NCBI RefSeq assembly: GCF_002835665.1
Contig: NZ_PIZV01000037.1
Location: 1-64,000, forward strand
DNA: 64,000 bases
Source: Chryseobacterium sp. PMSZPI
GTDB lineage: Bacteria; Bacteroidota; Bacteroidia; Flavobacteriales; Weeksellaceae
Reading direction: 5' to 3'
Positions within the stretch are counted from its first letter, which is position 1. Each line of letters begins with the position of its first letter. Shown here in pieces: positions 16,882-25,985 of the stretch. A program made the position numbers and the translations under genes. The notes beneath the pieces are model-generated. The model was not told the origin of the DNA. It did no database searches and saw only the letters and a program-made list of their open reading frames with translations.

Positions 16882-18290
16882 TATTGATAAGCTCCAAGAG
16901 TAGGATTAGTCGTTCTGGATACATTCACAATATCAAAAGGAACACCGGCTGCTATGGAAGTATTTCCTTTATTTTTTGCAGGAGAAGCAGGTTTAACCCT
17001 TAAATTCATTTTGGCCATGAAATAATTCATAAACTGAGGATCCTCATTTTTAATACTTTGTATCACGTAATTGGCGTTGTCAAAAGCAAATCCCGCTTCT
17101 GAGGTGCCGGAATATTTTATTAAACAGTTTTGAATCAGAAACTCAAATTGTTGTCCCGGAGTAGGTTCAATGTGAATAGAGTTTTCCCTGTCAGAATAAA
17201 CAATACTGTTTTTAATACTAAGTTGTTGCAATGCTCCCTGCTCTGTTTGACCCGAATCATTTTTCCATTCATTGGTGGCAAAAATTCCTTTTCTGTCATT
17301 GGAGGTCATGGTTTTAGAATAATTGGCAATCGTAGCATGAGTGTAACTATGATTTCCTCCTTTGAAAATTCCTATACATGATAAGCCACAATTATTCATT
17401 ACCAGGTTATTGGCGTTCACTGTAGAACCTATAGCATAAATGCCATATTCAAAAAATGTATGAATAAATGAATTGGTAATGGTTGCATTCGTTTGTTTCA
17501 TTTCAAGTCCTCGGGTACCTCCAAAAAGCCTTGCATGATTTATATTAAGAGTAGAATTGGCTTCCATTCTGATAGAATTCCAGTTTTTAGGAAGTGTATC
17601 ATGGTCCAGATCATTTCTGTCTCCGCGAAGAATGACCTGTTTGTCCAGAGTTCCACTAATGTTGAGGGCAGCTCCCGAAGAGACTTTCATTCCGCTGTTT
17701 TTATGGAAATATACTTTTGTACCTTCCTTTATATCTAATGTAATATTAGGATTAATGGTAAGATCACCGTATATAATTTTAGCTTTATTATTTGTCCAGG
17801 TCGTAGAAGCTGAAATAATATTAGGATTGGTAGGCGTTTGAATGAAAAACTCCGCATCCTGTACTACCGAAAATAAGGTAACATATTGTTGTCCGCCAGG
17901 GCTTGTGAAAACAACTCTGTCTTCGGCAATCGCTTCTGGTCCTGTAGCCTCCGGAGCAATTTCAACAAAAATATAAAGACTGTCTTTTTTTCTTAGAGGA
18001 ACATTATTAAAATCATATCCGGGTTTTCCGTCCACGTTGATTCTATATAATGATGAAGCCCCTTTTTCAAGATTGATTTTTGGAATCAAAATATCTTTAT
18101 TCTCCTTATTATATACTTTTAGAACATAAGTTTCTGAGCGTACCTGATGATATACCGTGTCACAAAATACAGTATCGGCTGAAAATCGCAACTGCTGAGA
18201 AGGAGCATCAAAGGTAATATCATCCTTATTACATGATACTGCTGCAAGGAGCGCCCAAAACGAAAAAGCCAGTAATAATTTGAATTTCAT
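16881..18290 (-). CDS. Lipoprotein with right-handed beta-helix domain
   Basis: This 469-residue protein has lipobox AVSC (Cys20). An N-terminal beta-rich region (about 25-150) is followed by repeated short turns typical of a parallel beta-helix: GDLTINPNITLDIKEGTKVYF, SGAALNISGTL, NSTLNINHARLFGG, NATITNSFIH and so on to about residue 420. The C-terminus PAKNKG...GAYQ matches choice-of-anchor/right-handed-helix proteins of Bacteroidota. No polysaccharide lyase catalytic motif was recognised, so the function is unknown. It heads a minus-strand set with the MazG-like gene and aroA. Confidence 0.8.
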   Translation of the reverse strand: MKFKLLLAFSFWALLAAVSCNKDDITFDAPSQQLRFSADTVFCDTVYHQVRSETYVLKVYNKENKDILIPKINLEKGASSLYRINVDGKPGYDFNNVPLRKKDSLYIFVEIAPEATGPEAIAEDRVVFTSPGGQQYVTLFSVVQDAEFFIQTPTNPNIISASTTWTNNKAKIIYGDLTINPNITLDIKEGTKVYFHKNSGMKVSSGAALNISGTLDKQVILRGDRNDLDHDTLPKNWNSIRMEANSTLNINHARLFGGTRGLEMKQTNATITNSFIHTFFEYGIYAIGSTVNANNLVMNNCGLSCIGIFKGGNHSYTHATIANYSKTMTSNDRKGIFATNEWKNDSGQTEQGALQQLSIKNSIVYSDRENSIHIEPTPGQQFEFLIQNCLIKYSGTSEAGFAFDNANYVIQSIKNEDPQFMNYFMAKMNLRVKPASPAKNKGNTSIAAGVPFDIVNVSRTTNPTLGAYQ

Positions 18291-18372
18291 CGAAATTAAG
18301 GTTTAAGTAAGTTCCAAATTTAACGAAAATACTTTGAATTTCTTATCAATAAAAAAATATTGAATTCAGTAT

Positions 18373-18402
18373 TTGGAAATTAGAAAAAATGTTGTACTTT
18401 TG
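18373..18402 (+). promoter_or_regulatory. Canonical Bacteroidota promoter for the L31 gene
   Basis: TTG (18373-18375), 19-nt spacer, TACTTTTG (18395-18402). This is the best match in the window to the TTTG-N19-TAnnTTTG consensus. It supports the start at 18476, since the longer frame from 18389 would begin inside the promoter. Confidence 0.85.
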
Positions 18403-18475
18403 CAACCTAAAATTAGCAGAGAAATATCCATTACTATTTCGAAAGCAAACTTTAATTTTTTTAAAAATAAGTATT

Positions 18476-18727
18476 ATGAAAAACGGAATTCACCCAGAAA
18501 ATTATAGACTTGTTGTTTTCAAAGATATGAGTAACGACGAGGTGTTTCTTTGTAAGTCTACTGCAGAAACAAAAGATACTATCGAGTACGAAGGACAAGA
18601 GTATCCACTAATCAAAATGGAAATCTCTTCAACTTCTCACCCTTTCTACACTGGTAAAGTGAAACTAGTTGACACTGCAGGTAGAGTTGATAAGTTCATG
18701 AACAAATACAAAAAATTCGCTAAGTAA
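18476..18727 (+). CDS. rpmE2: 50S ribosomal protein L31 type B
   Basis: This 83-residue protein begins [19 protein letters not shown]. It contains [13 protein letters not shown] and [13 protein letters not shown], the signature of the L31 type B family. It has a single Cys (FLCKS) and lacks the CxxC zinc pairs of type A L31. An upstream in-frame start at 18389 was rejected because it lies within the promoter. A hairpin terminator follows at 18751-18779. It is transcribed alone. Confidence 0.96.
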   Translation: MKNGIHPENYRLVVFKDMSNDEVFLCKSTAETKDTIEYEGQEYPLIKMEISSTSHPFYTGKVKLVDTAGRVDKFMNKYKKFAK

Positions 18728-18750
18728 TTTTTTGATATGTAAAAATATTG

Positions 18751-18779
18751 AAGCCTTCCAATCTTTGGGAGGCTTTTTT
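18751..18779 (+). terminator. Terminator after the L31 gene
   Basis: AAGCCTTCC pairs with GGGAGGCTT with a minor mismatch, followed by TTTTT. Confidence 0.85.
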
Positions 18780-18834
18780 ATTGGATGAAATTAATTTTTA
18801 GAAGCTTTTCCCGCTATTCACTTATACTATTCCC

Positions 18835-19163
18835 GGATCAGGTGCAAAACTTGGGGGCTGGGTAAAAAATTAGTTAATCTGAAGAAAAAAAATGAATTAT
18901 CTTTTTACTCCTCTAAGCTTTATATTGAAATTTAATTTCAACGCAAAGACAAGACTCAATTCATTATTGATAAGGGAGTTAAGAAAGCGAAAAAAGTCGC
19001 TGATGAAGCGATGTAGATATGCGTACGCTAAGAAAAAAGCAATTGTATTGATTCAGCCTTTGCTTCCTAAAATACAACACCGGATAATAGAAATCCTTTG
19101 CGTTACATTTTAAAATTAAACAGATCTAAATATTCTAAGCCCCACAACTTTTGCGCTTGATCC
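18835..19163. repeat. MITE-like element with inverted ends and nested inverted repeat
   Basis: The left arm (18835-18859, GGATCAGGTGCAAAACTTGG...) is repeated in inverted form at 19138-19163 with about four differences. Inside, AACGCAAAG (18940-18948) pairs with CTTTGCGTT (19096-19104), and the flanks of that pair also match. The small frame between them (18892-19113) looks non-coding. No transposase is visible. Confidence 0.65.
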
Positions 19164-19296
19164 CTATTCCCGAATCCAGTGTAGTGTCTTTCCACTCTCA
19201 AGCCTATCCACCCGCCAACGCCGGGATAACCAATCCTATTGAATTAATGATGATTAATCAGTAATTGAATCATTGTAATTTGTGTTGTCTGCTGTC

Positions 19297-19420
19297 TTTT
19301 GTCATCCCGGTAGGGATCTCAACAATTAAAAGACTATGTATACTGGGAATTCTTTCCTTACACTTTCATCTAAATCACAGAATTATATAATACAGCCTAG
19401 ATCCCTACCGGGATGACAAA
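19297..19420. repeat. Perfect 22-bp inverted repeat pair
   Basis: Arms at 19298-19319 and 19399-19420 are exact reverse complements (core GTCATCCCGGTAGGGATCT), separated by 79 nt of AT-rich sequence. It lies in the 950-base gene-free stretch 18728-19680, where nothing else but the repeat at 18835-19163 and the GlmU-like promoter was recognised. Confidence 0.85.
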
Positions 19421-19614
19421 TTGCGGGTTACACTAAAAATATTCATGAAAACAATAAACAGAATCGGTGGTACAATGATAAATGTATATTAAGAAGGTAA
19501 ATAGTGTCAGAGTACTATTATAGGAACAGTAAATCTTGAATCTTCCATTCCTGTCTATTATCTATCCGTCTATTATCTTTTTTGTCTTCCATTCCAACTT
19601 CCCACATCTTTTTG

Positions 19615-19622
19615 TATTTTTG
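19615..19622 (+). promoter_or_regulatory. -7 promoter element for the GlmU-like gene
   Basis: TATTTTTG, 58 nt before the ATG at 19681; no clear -33 TTG at the usual spacing. Confidence 0.4.
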
Positions 19623-19680
19623 TTTTAGATAGAAATCAAAAACTAAAAAGACCTGTTTCTAACCTTATAACTTCTAAAAA

Positions 19681-20841
19681 ATGCAATTAGTATTTTCAGA
19701 CGCACAATATTGGGAAGACTTTCTTCCGCTTACTTTTACTCGTCCTGTTGCCGCAATGCGATGTGGAATTCTTACATTCTCGGAAAGATGGCAAAAAATT
19801 CTCGAGAATACCGAAGTTTCTTACTTTACAGAGATGTATCTTCAGGAAAAATTTAAAAGCCCGGAAGATAAAGAAAGCCTCTTTTTAGTTCCTAACTTCT
19901 TACCCACAGAAACTGTAATTCAGCAGATCAAAGACCTTAAACAGGGAGAAGCTTTGGTGTATGAAGATGAGCTTGTCGCGGCGAAAATCAATATGAAAGG
20001 GTTTTCTCTTCATCAGATTGAAAAAATGACGGACATTAAAGAAGAACTCATTTTCTTTAAAGAACCGGCTGACCTGTTTACCTATAACCATCATGCCATT
20101 GATTTTGATTTTGACCTGCTTACCCATGGAAGAACTTCACAGGAGCTATCTTCTACCAACGGTTTCTTAGGAGATAAAAAAGATCTGTTTATTGAAGAAG
20201 GGGCCCAAATTGAATTCTCTACGTTGAATACCAAAACCGGAAAGATCTATATCGGTAAAAATGCTGAAGTGATGGAAGGTTGCCATCTTCGTGGTCCTAT
20301 AACGTTGGGAGAGGATTCTAAATTTAATTTAGGTTCCAAAATCTATGGTGCCACTACCATCGGTCCACAGTGTAAAGTTGGAGGAGAAGTCAATAATATT
20401 ATTATTTTCGGATACACAAGCAAAGGTCATGAAGGGTTTGTAGGAAATTCTGTGATCGGAGAGTGGTGTAACTTTGGTGCCGATACGAATTCTTCAAACC
20501 TTAAAAATAATTACAGCCATGTTAAACTTTGGAATTACAGAACCAAAGCTTTTGAAGATACGGGATTACAATTTGCAGGTTTGATTATGGGAGACCATTC
20601 TAAAACGGCGATCAATACCCAACTGAATACAGGAACAGTAATTGGAGTAGCATCCAATATCTTCAAACCGGGTTTTCCACCCAATCTTGTGGAAAACTTT
20701 TCATGGGGTGGCCTGAAAGATGATGAAAGGTTTAGATTAGATAAAGTTTATGAAGTAGCAGAAAGAGCAATGGCCAGAAGAAAAGTTCCTTTAACAGCGG
20801 AGGACAAGGCTATTCTAAAGCATATCTTTGATACATATTAA
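19681..20841 (+). CDS. GlmU-family sugar nucleotidyltransferase-like protein
   Basis: This 386-residue protein begins MQLVFSDAQYWEDFLPLTFTRPVAAMRCG, the conserved start of the Bacteroidota GlmU-like family. There it replaces the usual nucleotidyltransferase LxxGxGxRM loop. From about residue 180 it has hexapeptide left-handed beta-helix repeats (IGKNAEVMEGCHLRGPITLGEDS, GPQCKVGGEV, IFGYTSKGHEGFVGNSVIGEWCNFGADTNSSN). It may transfer a nucleotide or acetyl group in cell-wall sugar metabolism, but the true activity is not established by the sequence. It is a single gene with a terminator at 20855-20883. Confidence 0.85.
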   Translation: MQLVFSDAQYWEDFLPLTFTRPVAAMRCGILTFSERWQKILENTEVSYFTEMYLQEKFKSPEDKESLFLVPNFLPTETVIQQIKDLKQGEALVYEDELVAAKINMKGFSLHQIEKMTDIKEELIFFKEPADLFTYNHHAIDFDFDLLTHGRTSQELSSTNGFLGDKKDLFIEEGAQIEFSTLNTKTGKIYIGKNAEVMEGCHLRGPITLGEDSKFNLGSKIYGATTIGPQCKVGGEVNNIIIFGYTSKGHEGFVGNSVIGEWCNFGADTNSSNLKNNYSHVKLWNYRTKAFEDTGLQFAGLIMGDHSKTAINTQLNTGTVIGVASNIFKPGFPPNLVENFSWGGLKDDERFRLDKVYEVAERAMARRKVPLTAEDKAILKHIFDTY

Positions 20842-20854
20842 TTTAAAAATAAAA

Positions 20855-20883
20855 AAAACTTCAATTTTTTTTGAAGTTTTTTT
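20855..20883 (+). terminator. Terminator after the GlmU-like gene
   Basis: AAAAACTTCAA / TTGAAGTTTTT stem with a T-rich loop and tail. Confidence 0.8.
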
Positions 20884-20896
20884 ATTTTCGATGTAA

Positions 20897-20904
20897 TAGA
20901 TTTG
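20897..20904 (+). promoter_or_regulatory. -7 promoter element for the ECF sigma operon
   Basis: TAGATTTG, 36 nt before the ATG at 20941. Confidence 0.4.
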
Positions 20905-20940
20905 AAATGGTAATTGTCTTACCTATAAGAAACAAAACTC

Positions 20941-21450
20941 ATGACCCAAGAAATTTTCAAGAATACGGTGTTTATTCTCAAAGACGAGATGTATCGTTTT
21001 GCGAAAAGGTTCGTCATGAGCAGTGATGAAGCAGAAGATGTGGTGCAGGATCTGATGATCAAATTCTGGCAGAAGAAAGATGAGCTGGGACAATTTGGCA
21101 ATTTAAAATCCTATGCACTGAAGGCCGTCCGGAACGAATGTCTGAATCGACTGAAACATCACGATGTGAAGTTAGGTTTTGCAGATATGCAGTTACACCG
21201 ATCGGAACTCTACAGTATGGAAGTTGATAATCTGAAAGAACATATTCTGGGGTTTATCAATAAACTCCCGGAGAAACAGAAAATGGTCATCCATTTGAAA
21301 GATGTAGAAGAGTATGATGTGTCTGAAATTTCCGAAATGCTGGAAATGGAAGAAAATGCAGTAAGGGTAAACCTTATGCGAGCAAGACAAAAAGTAAAAG
21401 AACAAATCTCACAATTGATGAGCTATGAAAAAAGATCAATTACAGAATAA
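20941..21450 (+). CDS. ECF-type RNA polymerase sigma factor
   Basis: This 169-residue protein has region 2 (YRFAKRFVMSSDEAEDVVQDLMIKFWQK, near 18-45) and region 4 (LPEKQKMVIHLKDVEEYDVSEISEMLEMEENAVRVNLMRARQKVKEQI, near 108-156), with a helix-turn-helix in the latter. It has no region 1 or 3, as expected for an ECF sigma. It overlaps the next gene by 26 nt and heads a four-gene set with a membrane protein and two DUF4252 proteins. The downstream membrane protein is the obvious candidate regulator. Confidence 0.94.
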   Translation: MTQEIFKNTVFILKDEMYRFAKRFVMSSDEAEDVVQDLMIKFWQKKDELGQFGNLKSYALKAVRNECLNRLKHHDVKLGFADMQLHRSELYSMEVDNLKEHILGFINKLPEKQKMVIHLKDVEEYDVSEISEMLEMEENAVRVNLMRARQKVKEQISQLMSYEKRSITE

Positions 21451-22102
21451 ATATGACGAGATTTTCCAGGACATCAAAGACGAAAAAATGGACTGGAGCT
21501 TTGAAGACTTTCTTCAAAAAGCAGAAGGTGGAGAAACAGAAGAAAATAATGTTACTCCTATTATTCCATTGGATGAAAAGAAAAAACCTTCTTTTCCTAA
21601 ATGGTTCTGGATGGCCGCCAGTATAATGCTGCTTTTCGGTGTTGGTTTCTTCTTTTATAATCAGCAACATGCAGATGTTCAGGACAAAGAAAAGCTTGTA
21701 AAAGATGAAGTTTTAAGGCAAAAGTCTGGGTTCATTGAAGAAAATAATGACCATCAGGAACAAGTAGCAGTTAACCATTCGGATTCTATTTCTGGAGCTA
21801 AAAAAGACTCCATCTTTCAGGAAAACGCTGTCGCTGAAAAAGATGTATTGGATGAGATCCTGCCTAAAAGAGGAAGGCTTAAAAAAGAGAGAAAACCGAG
21901 ATATGTAAATAATTCCTCTTTTAAAAATAATAATGTTTCAAATGATTCTACAGGATATAAAGATTCTTATGTCATTGTTAATGGTAAAAGAATTGAGAAC
22001 GTAAAAGAAGCAATCAATGTGACTAAGTATTCATTCCAGATATTTGCAAATAACGTTAGTGAAAAATTGGTGCAACCTAAAGTAGTAGATGATGATTATT
22101 AA
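21425..22102 (+). CDS. Membrane protein, candidate anti-sigma factor
   Basis: This 225-residue protein has an N-terminal cytoplasmic part (about 1-58, with DWSFEDFLQKAEGG), one transmembrane helix (WFWMAASIMLLFGVGFFFY, about 60-78) and a charged, mostly disordered periplasmic part. That layout and its 26-nt overlap with the sigma gene suggest an anti-sigma role. No zinc-finger HxxxCxxC motif is present, so this rests on context alone. Confidence 0.65.
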   Translation: MKKDQLQNKYDEIFQDIKDEKMDWSFEDFLQKAEGGETEENNVTPIIPLDEKKKPSFPKWFWMAASIMLLFGVGFFFYNQQHADVQDKEKLVKDEVLRQKSGFIEENNDHQEQVAVNHSDSISGAKKDSIFQENAVAEKDVLDEILPKRGRLKKERKPRYVNNSSFKNNNVSNDSTGYKDSYVIVNGKRIENVKEAINVTKYSFQIFANNVSEKLVQPKVVDDDY

Positions 22103-22150
22103 TCAAAAAGTAGAATTAATAATTATCAACCTTAAAAAATAAATTGACTC

Positions 22151-23431
22151 ATGAAAAAACTATTCATCATATTCGCCCTTGCTTTTTCTCATTTCTTTAA
22201 TGTATATGGGCAAAAAGATAAATTCGATCAGCTTTTTGACAAATATCAGGAAGTGGAAGGGATAACCTCCATTAAAATTGCCAAACCCATGTTTGGAATG
22301 CTCAGCAGTCTTAATATTGATGATTCGCAACTGGATCAGATCAAACCGTTATTGTCAAAGATTAATGGATTAAAGATTCTGATTACTGAAAATTCGGAAA
22401 AGTCTAATAATGCTGATGGACGTAGAGTGCAGAATAATCAGTCGCAGTTGGGTAAAGATATTGCCTCCTATCTGAAAAACCTGAATTATAATGAGATTAT
22501 GACGGTGAATAATTCCGGGTCAAAAATAAAATTTCTTTCAGCTGATGCTAAGAACGGAATTCTGGATGATCTTCTGTTGAGTATTGACGGCGGAAGCGGA
22601 GAAAATATTTTTGTAATGCTTGACGGAAAATTGTCTATGGATGATGTCAGTAAAATTATCAATTCCAGCGAAACTAAAAAGAATCCTATTTCGAACACAA
22701 GAAATACAATTACTTCTGAAGGAAATGGATCTTATTTGAATGGTGAGGCAAGAAATGTAGGTGAATTCTCAGGTATCCAGGTAAGTACAGGGGTAAATGT
22801 TATTTTCAAACAGGAAAATCCTACTAATGTTAAAGTAATCGCTGATGCCGATAAGCTACAATATATTGTGACTAAGGTAGAAAATGGGGTTCTGAGAATC
22901 TATATTGATAATAAGGGGATGAGAAATTTAAGGTTTAAAAACTTAAGTGTAAATGTTTCTTCTCCAAGAATGAATACGATTGATGTTTCTTCAGGCTCAA
23001 ATTTAACAGTAGTGAATTCTATTGAAGAAAAGAATATGAATATTGATGCATCGTCAGGATCTAATATCACAGGAAATTTTAAAGTTTCGGGATCAACGAA
23101 TATTTCGGCTTCGTCAGGATCAAACATTAGAGCAGGTGTTACTACAGGAAATATTAAAATAGATTGCTCAAGCGGCTCTAATACCAGCCTGTCCGGTAAA
23201 GCAGATTCAGGTACGATTGATGTGAGCAGTGGGGCAATGTGTAAAGCAGATGATTTAAAGCTGAGTACTCTGAATGCAGAAGCAACCTCTGGTGGAGACT
23301 TAAGTATAAGTGTCTCGGATAAATTAAAAGTGAGAGCTTCTTCAGGAGGTTCAATAAGATATAAAGGAAGACCTGAAATAGATTCAAACATCAGTAAGGT
23401 TTCAGGAGGTTCCTTAAAAAATATCGACTAA
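22151..23431 (+). CDS. DUF4252 plus head GIN (DUF2807) secreted protein
   Basis: This 426-residue protein has a signal peptide (MKKLFIIFALAFSHFFNVYGQ). Residues about 25-170 match the DUF4252 pattern also seen in the next gene (ILITEN..., ASYLKNLNYNEIMTV, GENIFVMLDGKLSMDDVSKIINS). From about 200 to the end it is a DUF2807 putative auto-transporter adhesin head domain, with a beta-helix of repeated SSGSNI turns (NISASSGSNI, KIDCSSGSNTS, TIDVSSGAMC). The two domains are joined in one chain. It lies in the ECF operon, 48 nt after the membrane protein. Its function is unknown; envelope sensing or surface attachment is speculation. Confidence 0.82.
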   Translation: MKKLFIIFALAFSHFFNVYGQKDKFDQLFDKYQEVEGITSIKIAKPMFGMLSSLNIDDSQLDQIKPLLSKINGLKILITENSEKSNNADGRRVQNNQSQLGKDIASYLKNLNYNEIMTVNNSGSKIKFLSADAKNGILDDLLLSIDGGSGENIFVMLDGKLSMDDVSKIINSSETKKNPISNTRNTITSEGNGSYLNGEARNVGEFSGIQVSTGVNVIFKQENPTNVKVIADADKLQYIVTKVENGVLRIYIDNKGMRNLRFKNLSVNVSSPRMNTIDVSSGSNLTVVNSIEEKNMNIDASSGSNITGNFKVSGSTNISASSGSNIRAGVTTGNIKIDCSSGSNTSLSGKADSGTIDVSSGAMCKADDLKLSTLNAEATSGGDLSISVSDKLKVRASSGGSIRYKGRPEIDSNISKVSGGSLKNID

Positions 23432-23442
23432 AACTATCGTTT

Positions 23443-23943
23443 ATGAAAACGCTAAGGGGTATTTTTCTCGCAGTTTTAACGGTATGCACGCTTCAATCTT
23501 GTATCGTTTCAAAGAAACCTAATATCGATTTCTTTTCGGATTCCGGATATGATTTCAAAGGGACTAAGTTTACAAGTTTTAATGTGCCGTTGTTTTTAGC
23601 AAAACCTTATATTAAAAAAGCTTTAAGAGAAGATGGGGAAAGTGAGGAGCTTGTTAACCTCATGAAGAAAATTTCCAAAATAAAAGTTCTTACGGTAGAA
23701 AACGGAAATAGGGATATGCTTAAAGATTATGCTGCCTATTTAAATAACAATCACTATGAAGATTGGGCAACCATAAAACATGATGGGGAAAATGTTAATG
23801 TACGTGTAAAACAAAATGGTGATGCTATCAAAAACATGCTGATTACTGTGAATTCAAATAAAGAGCTTGTGTTTGTAGACGTAAGGGGAAGTTTTACAGC
23901 GGATGACATTTCAAAAATGATCAATTCTGTGTCGGATAAATGA
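23443..23943 (+). CDS. DUF4252 family lipoprotein
   Basis: This 166-residue protein has lipobox LQSC (Cys20). It repeats the DUF4252 core: VLTVENGNRDMLKDYAAYL, YEDWATIKHDGENVNVRVK and ELVFVDVRGSFTADDISKMINS. The first domain of the preceding gene is a paralogue. It is the last gene of the ECF sigma set, 11 nt after the previous stop, with a terminator at 24054-24082. The role of the family is not known. Confidence 0.85.
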   Translation: MKTLRGIFLAVLTVCTLQSCIVSKKPNIDFFSDSGYDFKGTKFTSFNVPLFLAKPYIKKALREDGESEELVNLMKKISKIKVLTVENGNRDMLKDYAAYLNNNHYEDWATIKHDGENVNVRVKQNGDAIKNMLITVNSNKELVFVDVRGSFTADDISKMINSVSDK

Positions 23944-24053
23944 AAGTAATGGGGAACTGAAGGTCGGTTCGGTTCAATAATTGTAATGACAGAATAATGT
24001 AGAGGAAGACTTATCTAACAGTAGTTTCTAAACATACTAATTATTTTGTACAT

Positions 24054-24082
24054 AACCATTCTTGATATAAGGATGGTTTTTT
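24054..24082 (+). terminator. Terminator after the ECF sigma operon
   Basis: AACCATTCTT / AAGGATGGTT (one wobble) followed by TTTTT. Confidence 0.75.
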
Positions 24083-24153
24083 GATTTAAGTTATTGATTA
24101 TTAAATTTTATGTAAACTATTAAAAAGGATTTTCATATGTCGTCAAAATAACC

Positions 24154-24161
24154 TAATTTTG
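24154..24161 (+). promoter_or_regulatory. -7 promoter element for guaB
   Basis: TAATTTTG, 14 nt before the ATG at 24176; implies a very short leader. Confidence 0.5.
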
Positions 24162-24175
24162 CAAAGAAAGTAAAG

Positions 24176-25636
24176 ATGTCTATTCATAACAAAATTGTAG
24201 AGACAGCCATCACTTTCGATGACGTTCTTCTAGTCCCTTCTTATTCAGAAGTTTTACCTAACCAGGTTTCATTAAAATCAAGACTTACCGACAAAATCAC
24301 GCTGAATGTTCCGATAGTTTCCGCTGCAATGGACACAGTTACTGAAGCTGATCTGGCTATTGCATTAGCGAGAGTTGGAGGTTTAGGCTTTATTCACAAA
24401 AACATGCCGATCGCTGAGCAGGCAGCACAAGTAAACCGTGTGAAGCGTTCTGAAAACGGAATGATTTCTGATCCGGTTACCCTTTCCAAAGACCATACTC
24501 TAGGGCAAGCTAAAGAGATGATGGCAAAATTCAAAATTTCCGGACTTCCCGTAGTAGATACTGATAATGTTTTAATCGGAATCATTACCAACAGAGATGT
24601 GAAATATCAGGAAAACCTTGATATGAAAGTGGAAGAGATCATGACAAAAGAAAACCTGATCACTTCGGATAAAGATACCAATCTTGAAAAAGCAAAGGAA
24701 ATCCTTCTTAAAAACAGAGTTGAAAAACTTCCAATCGTAGATAAGGATAATAAACTTGTTGGATTAATCACCATTAAGGATATTGATAATCAGTTAGAGT
24801 ATCCTAATGCTAACAAAGATCAAAACGGTCGTCTTATTGTAGGTGCCGGAGTAGGTGTAGGGGAAGATACTTTGGTGAGAATCGAAGCATTGGTACAAGC
24901 AGGAGTGGATATTGTTGCGATTGATTCTGCTCACGGACACTCTAAAGGGGTATTGGATAAAATTGCAGAAATCAGACAAGCGTATCCAACCTTAGATATT
25001 GTAGGTGGTAATATTGTAACAGCGGAAGCTGCAAAAGATCTTATCGAAGCAGGAGCTAATGTGCTTAAAGTAGGAGTTGGTCCGGGGTCTATCTGTACAA
25101 CAAGAGTGGTAGCAGGAGTAGGAGTTCCTCAATTATCTGCTATTTACAATGTATACGAATATGCTAAGTCTAAAAATGTAACTGTAATTGCAGATGGAGG
25201 TATTAAGCTTTCAGGAGATATTGTAAAAGCCATTGCAAGTGGTGCAGGAGCAGTAATGCTTGGATCTCTTTTAGCAGGAACTGATGAAGCTCCGGGTGAA
25301 GAGATTATCTTCCAGGGAAGAAAGTTTAAATCTTACCAGGGAATGGGAAGTCTTTCTGCAATGAAGAGAGGAGGTAAGGAAAGATATTTCCAAAGTGAAG
25401 CCAAAAAATTCGTTCCGGAAGGAATTGAAGGAAGAGTTCCCCATAAAGGGAAATTAGAAGATGTAATCTTCCAATTAACAGGAGGTTTGAGAGCCGGTAT
25501 GGGATATTGTGGGGCTAAAAATATTGAAGTTCTGCAAGAAGAATCTAAATTGGTTATGATTACAGGAAGCGGATTGAAAGAATCGCACCCTCACGATGTA
25601 ATTATTACTCAGGAAGCACCGAATTATTCTTTATAA
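24176..25636 (+). CDS. guaB: Inosine-5'-monophosphate dehydrogenase
   Basis: This 486-residue enzyme oxidises IMP to XMP with NAD+, the committed step to GMP. The barrel start is [19 protein letters not shown]. Two CBS domains lie between about residues 92 and 205 ([21 protein letters not shown]). The catalytic loop is [17 protein letters not shown], with the active Cys near residue 302, and [17 protein letters not shown] follows. Flap residues [10 protein letters not shown] and the [12 protein letters not shown] loop are present. Length and motifs are those of a complete bacterial enzyme. It is a single gene with its own -7 element and a strong terminator. Confidence 0.98.
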   Translation: MSIHNKIVETAITFDDVLLVPSYSEVLPNQVSLKSRLTDKITLNVPIVSAAMDTVTEADLAIALARVGGLGFIHKNMPIAEQAAQVNRVKRSENGMISDPVTLSKDHTLGQAKEMMAKFKISGLPVVDTDNVLIGIITNRDVKYQENLDMKVEEIMTKENLITSDKDTNLEKAKEILLKNRVEKLPIVDKDNKLVGLITIKDIDNQLEYPNANKDQNGRLIVGAGVGVGEDTLVRIEALVQAGVDIVAIDSAHGHSKGVLDKIAEIRQAYPTLDIVGGNIVTAEAAKDLIEAGANVLKVGVGPGSICTTRVVAGVGVPQLSAIYNVYEYAKSKNVTVIADGGIKLSGDIVKAIASGAGAVMLGSLLAGTDEAPGEEIIFQGRKFKSYQGMGSLSAMKRGGKERYFQSEAKKFVPEGIEGRVPHKGKLEDVIFQLTGGLRAGMGYCGAKNIEVLQEESKLVMITGSGLKESHPHDVIITQEAPNYSL

Positions 25637-25656
25637 CTAAGAATAAGTATATAATA

Positions 25657-25687
25657 AAAAAACCGCACAATTTGTGCGGTTTTTTTA
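25657..25687 (+). terminator. Terminator after guaB
   Basis: AAAAACCGCACAA / TTGTGCGGTTTTT, followed by more T. The remaining gap to 25985 is very AT-rich; a TATTTTTG at 25845-25852 may be the -7 element of the next gene, and nothing else was recognised. Confidence 0.9.
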
Positions 25688-25985
25688 TTATGCATTGTAT
25701 AGAAGAATCTTTTATTGATCGAATCTCGTTCGTATTATGCACTTGTTTTGTTTTTTGTATTTTATTCGTTTTTTTTGCATTTTATTTTGATTATTTATTG
25801 TTTTGTTAAGTTATTTGATGAATTTATTTCAATTTATTTTTGTGTATTTTTGTAACAAATGTTCATGTTTTTCTACTAACTATAATGTATTTTTAATCTA
25901 ATGTTTTATTTTGATGATTTATATTATTGAAATTTAGCTTAGAATGATTAATTTGTTATTTGTTTAATTTTTTAAAAAAATATAT

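Noticed and set aside
18892..19113. 73-residue plus-strand frame
   Set aside because: It lies inside a region of inverted repeats, is basic and low complexity, and has no promoter or family match; taken as part of the repeat.
22900..23391. 163-residue minus-strand frame
   Set aside because: It is the shadow of the SSGSN repeats of the DUF2807 domain, which leave the opposite strand open.
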